Positions 7,180 through 8,099 of a DNA stretch of 8,099 bases are shown here, piece after piece. A program made the translations under genes and the position numbers. Numbering within the stretch: the stretch's first letter is position 1; each line of letters opens with the position of its first letter. Origin of the DNA: an uncultured Bacilli bacterium (lineage in GTDB: Bacteria; Bacillota_I; Bacilli_A; RF39; UBA660). The notes under the pieces are model-generated. The model saw only the letters and a program-made list of their open reading frames with translations, was not told where the DNA came from and made no database searches. The stretch covers positions 1 through 8,099 of the forward strand of contig CANRJL010000046.1 in NCBI GenBank assembly GCA_947630935.1, read 5' to 3'.

Positions 7180-7635
7180 ATGAAAAAAATTAAAAATTAT
7201 TTTTGGGCAATTTTAATTCCAGTCCTTATAGGAATTATTGTTGGCATTTTAATTAATAGCAAATTAGACTATAACAATTTAATAAAACCACCCTTTGCTC
7301 CACCCAGCATTCTCTTTCCCATTGTCTGGTCAATACTATATGTTTTAATGGGTATTTCTTACGGAATATTAAAAAATGACCAATTAAATAATTCTAAAAT
7401 TAAATTTATTTATTATTTTCAATTATTTATAAATGCATTATGGTCAATTTTTTTCTTCCTCTTAAAATGGCGATTATTTTCTATTTTTTGGATAATTATC
7501 TTAGATATAACAGTTTTAATTATGATTTTAGAAATGATTAAATCAAAAAAAATTGCCGGACTTTTACAACTGCCTTACTTTTTTTGGCTAATATTTGCTA
7601 CATATTTAAATATAAGCATCTATTATTTAAATTAA
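7180..7635 (+). CDS. tspO: TspO/MBR family membrane protein
   Basis: A small membrane protein of 151 residues, the usual size for the TspO/MBR (peripheral benzodiazepine receptor-like) family. Five hydrophobic segments lie near 8-26, 43-62, 76-95, 100-119 and 126-149. Family motifs are KPPFAPPS (36-43) with the following PIVWSILYVLMGIS (47-60), INALWSIFF (84-92), and LPYFFWLIFATYLN (131-144). TspO proteins bind porphyrins and related tetrapyrroles and are linked to stress signalling or porphyrin degradation; the role in this organism is not shown. The ATG follows an SD AGAAAGGA with 9 nt spacing. The gene stands alone, divergent from the VanZ-RDD gene. The 92-bp gap between them is almost pure A/T with an AAT-repeat tract; no convincing -35/-10 pair was found for this side. 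Confidence 0.95.
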   Translation: MKKIKNYFWAILIPVLIGIIVGILINSKLDYNNLIKPPFAPPSILFPIVWSILYVLMGISYGILKNDQLNNSKIKFIYYFQLFINALWSIFFFLLKWRLFSIFWIIILDITVLIMILEMIKSKKIAGLLQLPYFFWLIFATYLNISIYYLN

Positions 7636-7672
7636 CAGTTATAAATTTTTAAATGTCTTATTAATAGTTTAA

Positions 7673-7705
7673 AAATAGTACCAACTGTATAAGTCGGTAC
7701 TATTT
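7673..7705. terminator. Probable bidirectional terminator between tspO and tRNA-Leu
   Basis: AAATAGTACC (7673-7682) pairs perfectly with GGTACTATTT (7696-7705). The 13-nt interior can add three more pairs (ACT/AGT) after one mismatch, leaving a GTATA loop. On the plus strand the tail is ATTTAATATTT; on the minus strand the stem runs into TTTTT. It lies 38 bp past the tspO stop and would also stop minus-strand transcripts that run through the tRNA-Leu terminator. Confidence 0.7.
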
Positions 7706-7802
7706 AATATTTGGTCAGTATTTAGATTATTGCAAACATTAATTTATTCAAAGTTTAAAATAATAATAAAAATCTCTTTTTAAACAAAAACAAGAACAAG
7801 AC

Positions 7803-7827
7803 AAAATAAAAACCCTTCAAATAAGGG
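7803..7827 (-). terminator. Rho-independent terminator of tRNA-Leu
   Basis: On the minus strand CCCTT-ATTTG-AAGGG forms a 5-bp GC-rich hairpin followed by TTTTTATTTT, 12 nt beyond the encoded CCA of tRNA-Leu. The position and T-tract fit an intrinsic terminator; the stem is short. Confidence 0.75.
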
Positions 7828-7839
7828 ATAAAATCAATT

Positions 7840-7928
7840 TGGTGCCTAAGGCCGGACTTGAACCGGCACGGGTTTTAACACCCGCAGGATTTTAAGTCCT
7901 GTGCGTCTACCTATTCCGCCACTTAGGC
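7840..7928 (-). tRNA. tRNA-Leu (anticodon UAA), CCA encoded
   Basis: On the minus strand the 89-nt gene has acceptor stem GCCTAAG/CTTAGGC, an anticodon stem CAGGA/TCCTG with loop CTTAAAA, a long variable arm CGGGTGTTAAAACCCG typical of class-II tRNAs, and a T arm GCCGG/CCGGC around TTCAAGT. Discriminator A and CCA are encoded. Anticodon TAA reads UUA, the main leucine codon in this AT-rich sequence. Confidence 0.98.
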
Positions 7929-7937
7929 AAAAGGCAC

Positions 7938-7959
7938 TTGTCTTAATTTCATAAGACAA
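7938..7959. repeat. 8-bp perfect inverted repeat at the tRNA-Leu transcription start
   Basis: TTGTCTTA (7938-7945) and TAAGACAA (7952-7959) flank a 6-nt loop. The predicted tRNA-Leu transcript would begin near 7957, so all but the outer pairs would form a small hairpin at the very 5' end of the pre-tRNA leader. It lacks a T-tract on either side and so does not look like a terminator. Confidence 0.6.
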
Positions 7960-7963
7960 ATAA

Positions 7964-7992
7964 ATTATAATATTAAAATATTAAATAATCAA
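7964..7992 (-). promoter_or_regulatory. Sigma-A-type promoter of tRNA-Leu
   Basis: On the minus strand there is a -35 box TTGATT (7987-7992), a 17-bp spacer, and a perfect -10 box TATAAT (7964-7969). Transcription would start near 7957, about 29 nt before the mature tRNA 5' end at 7928. Confidence 0.85.
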
Positions 7993-8041
7993 GTATTTTT
8001 TAAAAAAATTTGTCTTTTTTCGATATCTATGTTAGACCATA

Positions 8042-8070
8042 TTGATTAAAGAGACGAAAAATGATATTAT
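8042..8070 (+). promoter_or_regulatory. Promoter of the gene entering at the right edge
   Basis: On the plus strand a -35 box TTGATT (8042-8047), a 17-bp spacer and a -10 box TATTAT (8065-8070) preceded by TGA form a good extended -10 promoter. Start would be near 8077, about 12 nt before the ATG at 8089. It is divergent from the tRNA-Leu promoter. Confidence 0.65.
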
Positions 8071-8088
8071 AAAAAAGAGATGATAAAA

Positions 8089-8099
8089 ATGAATGAAGT
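8089..8099 (+). CDS. Start of an unidentified gene, cut by the window edge
   Basis: An ATG at 8089 follows GAGATGAT, a moderate SD-like sequence, and a well-placed promoter at 8042-8070. Only Met-Asn-Glu and part of a fourth codon are visible, so the product cannot be named and the frame cannot be confirmed. Confidence 0.4.

Noticed and set aside
7706..7802. Possible small gene or RNA between tspO and tRNA-Leu
   Set aside because: Nothing beyond the two hairpins was found: no start codon with SD, no frame of useful length, and no structured segment.
1..7928. Two same-strand tRNA genes as ends of an integrated island
   Set aside because: No repeat of either tRNA 3' end, integrase or mobile gene is visible, and gene content and base composition look uniform across the window.

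Overview
This is a very AT-rich window using the standard genetic code: Trp is TGG and the genes end in TAA or TAG. It comes from a low-GC Gram-positive bacterium (Bacillota). The evidence is the strong SD sequences, extended -10 promoters, a tRNA-Leu with encoded CCA, a VanZ/RDD membrane protein, and a peptidoglycan-bridge gene set of the kind known from lactococci and enterococci. A more exact placement is not possible from the sequence alone.

Layout. Positions 1-4458 are read on the minus strand. From an extended -10 promoter (4450-4458) come three tightly spaced genes: an alanine-racemase-fold PLP enzyme (3249-4430), an ATP-grasp ligase of the D-aspartate ligase (Aslfm/AslA) type (2012-3232), and an AsnB-type glutamine amidotransferase (153-1982). 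A tRNA-Val with its own strong promoter follows at once. Diverging from this operon on the plus strand is a short helicase-IV-like UvrD/Rep-family gene (4534-5991). Its reading frame is broken by a TAA inside the Walker A motif. It overlaps by 23 bp the tail of a convergent VanZ-RDD fusion membrane protein (5969-7087, minus). A TspO/MBR-family membrane protein (7180-7635, plus) diverges from the VanZ gene and ends at a probable bidirectional terminator. A tRNA-Leu(UAA) on the minus strand follows, with a clear promoter and terminator. At the right edge a promoter and the first codons of a plus-strand gene are visible.

How the genes work together. The three-gene operon reads most simply as a pathway that makes and attaches a D-Asp or D-Asn cross-bridge residue to peptidoglycan precursors. 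The racemase would supply the D-amino acid, the ATP-grasp enzyme would ligate D-aspartate to the Lys side chain of the precursor, and the AsnB-like enzyme would amidate it. In lactococci the aspartate racemase (RacD) is a PLP-independent enzyme. Here an atypical PLP racemase holds that place, which is the most interesting point in the window. The other genes are ordinary chromosomal neighbours. No CRISPR array, insertion sequence or prophage signature was seen, and no gene-free stretch exceeds about 205 bases.
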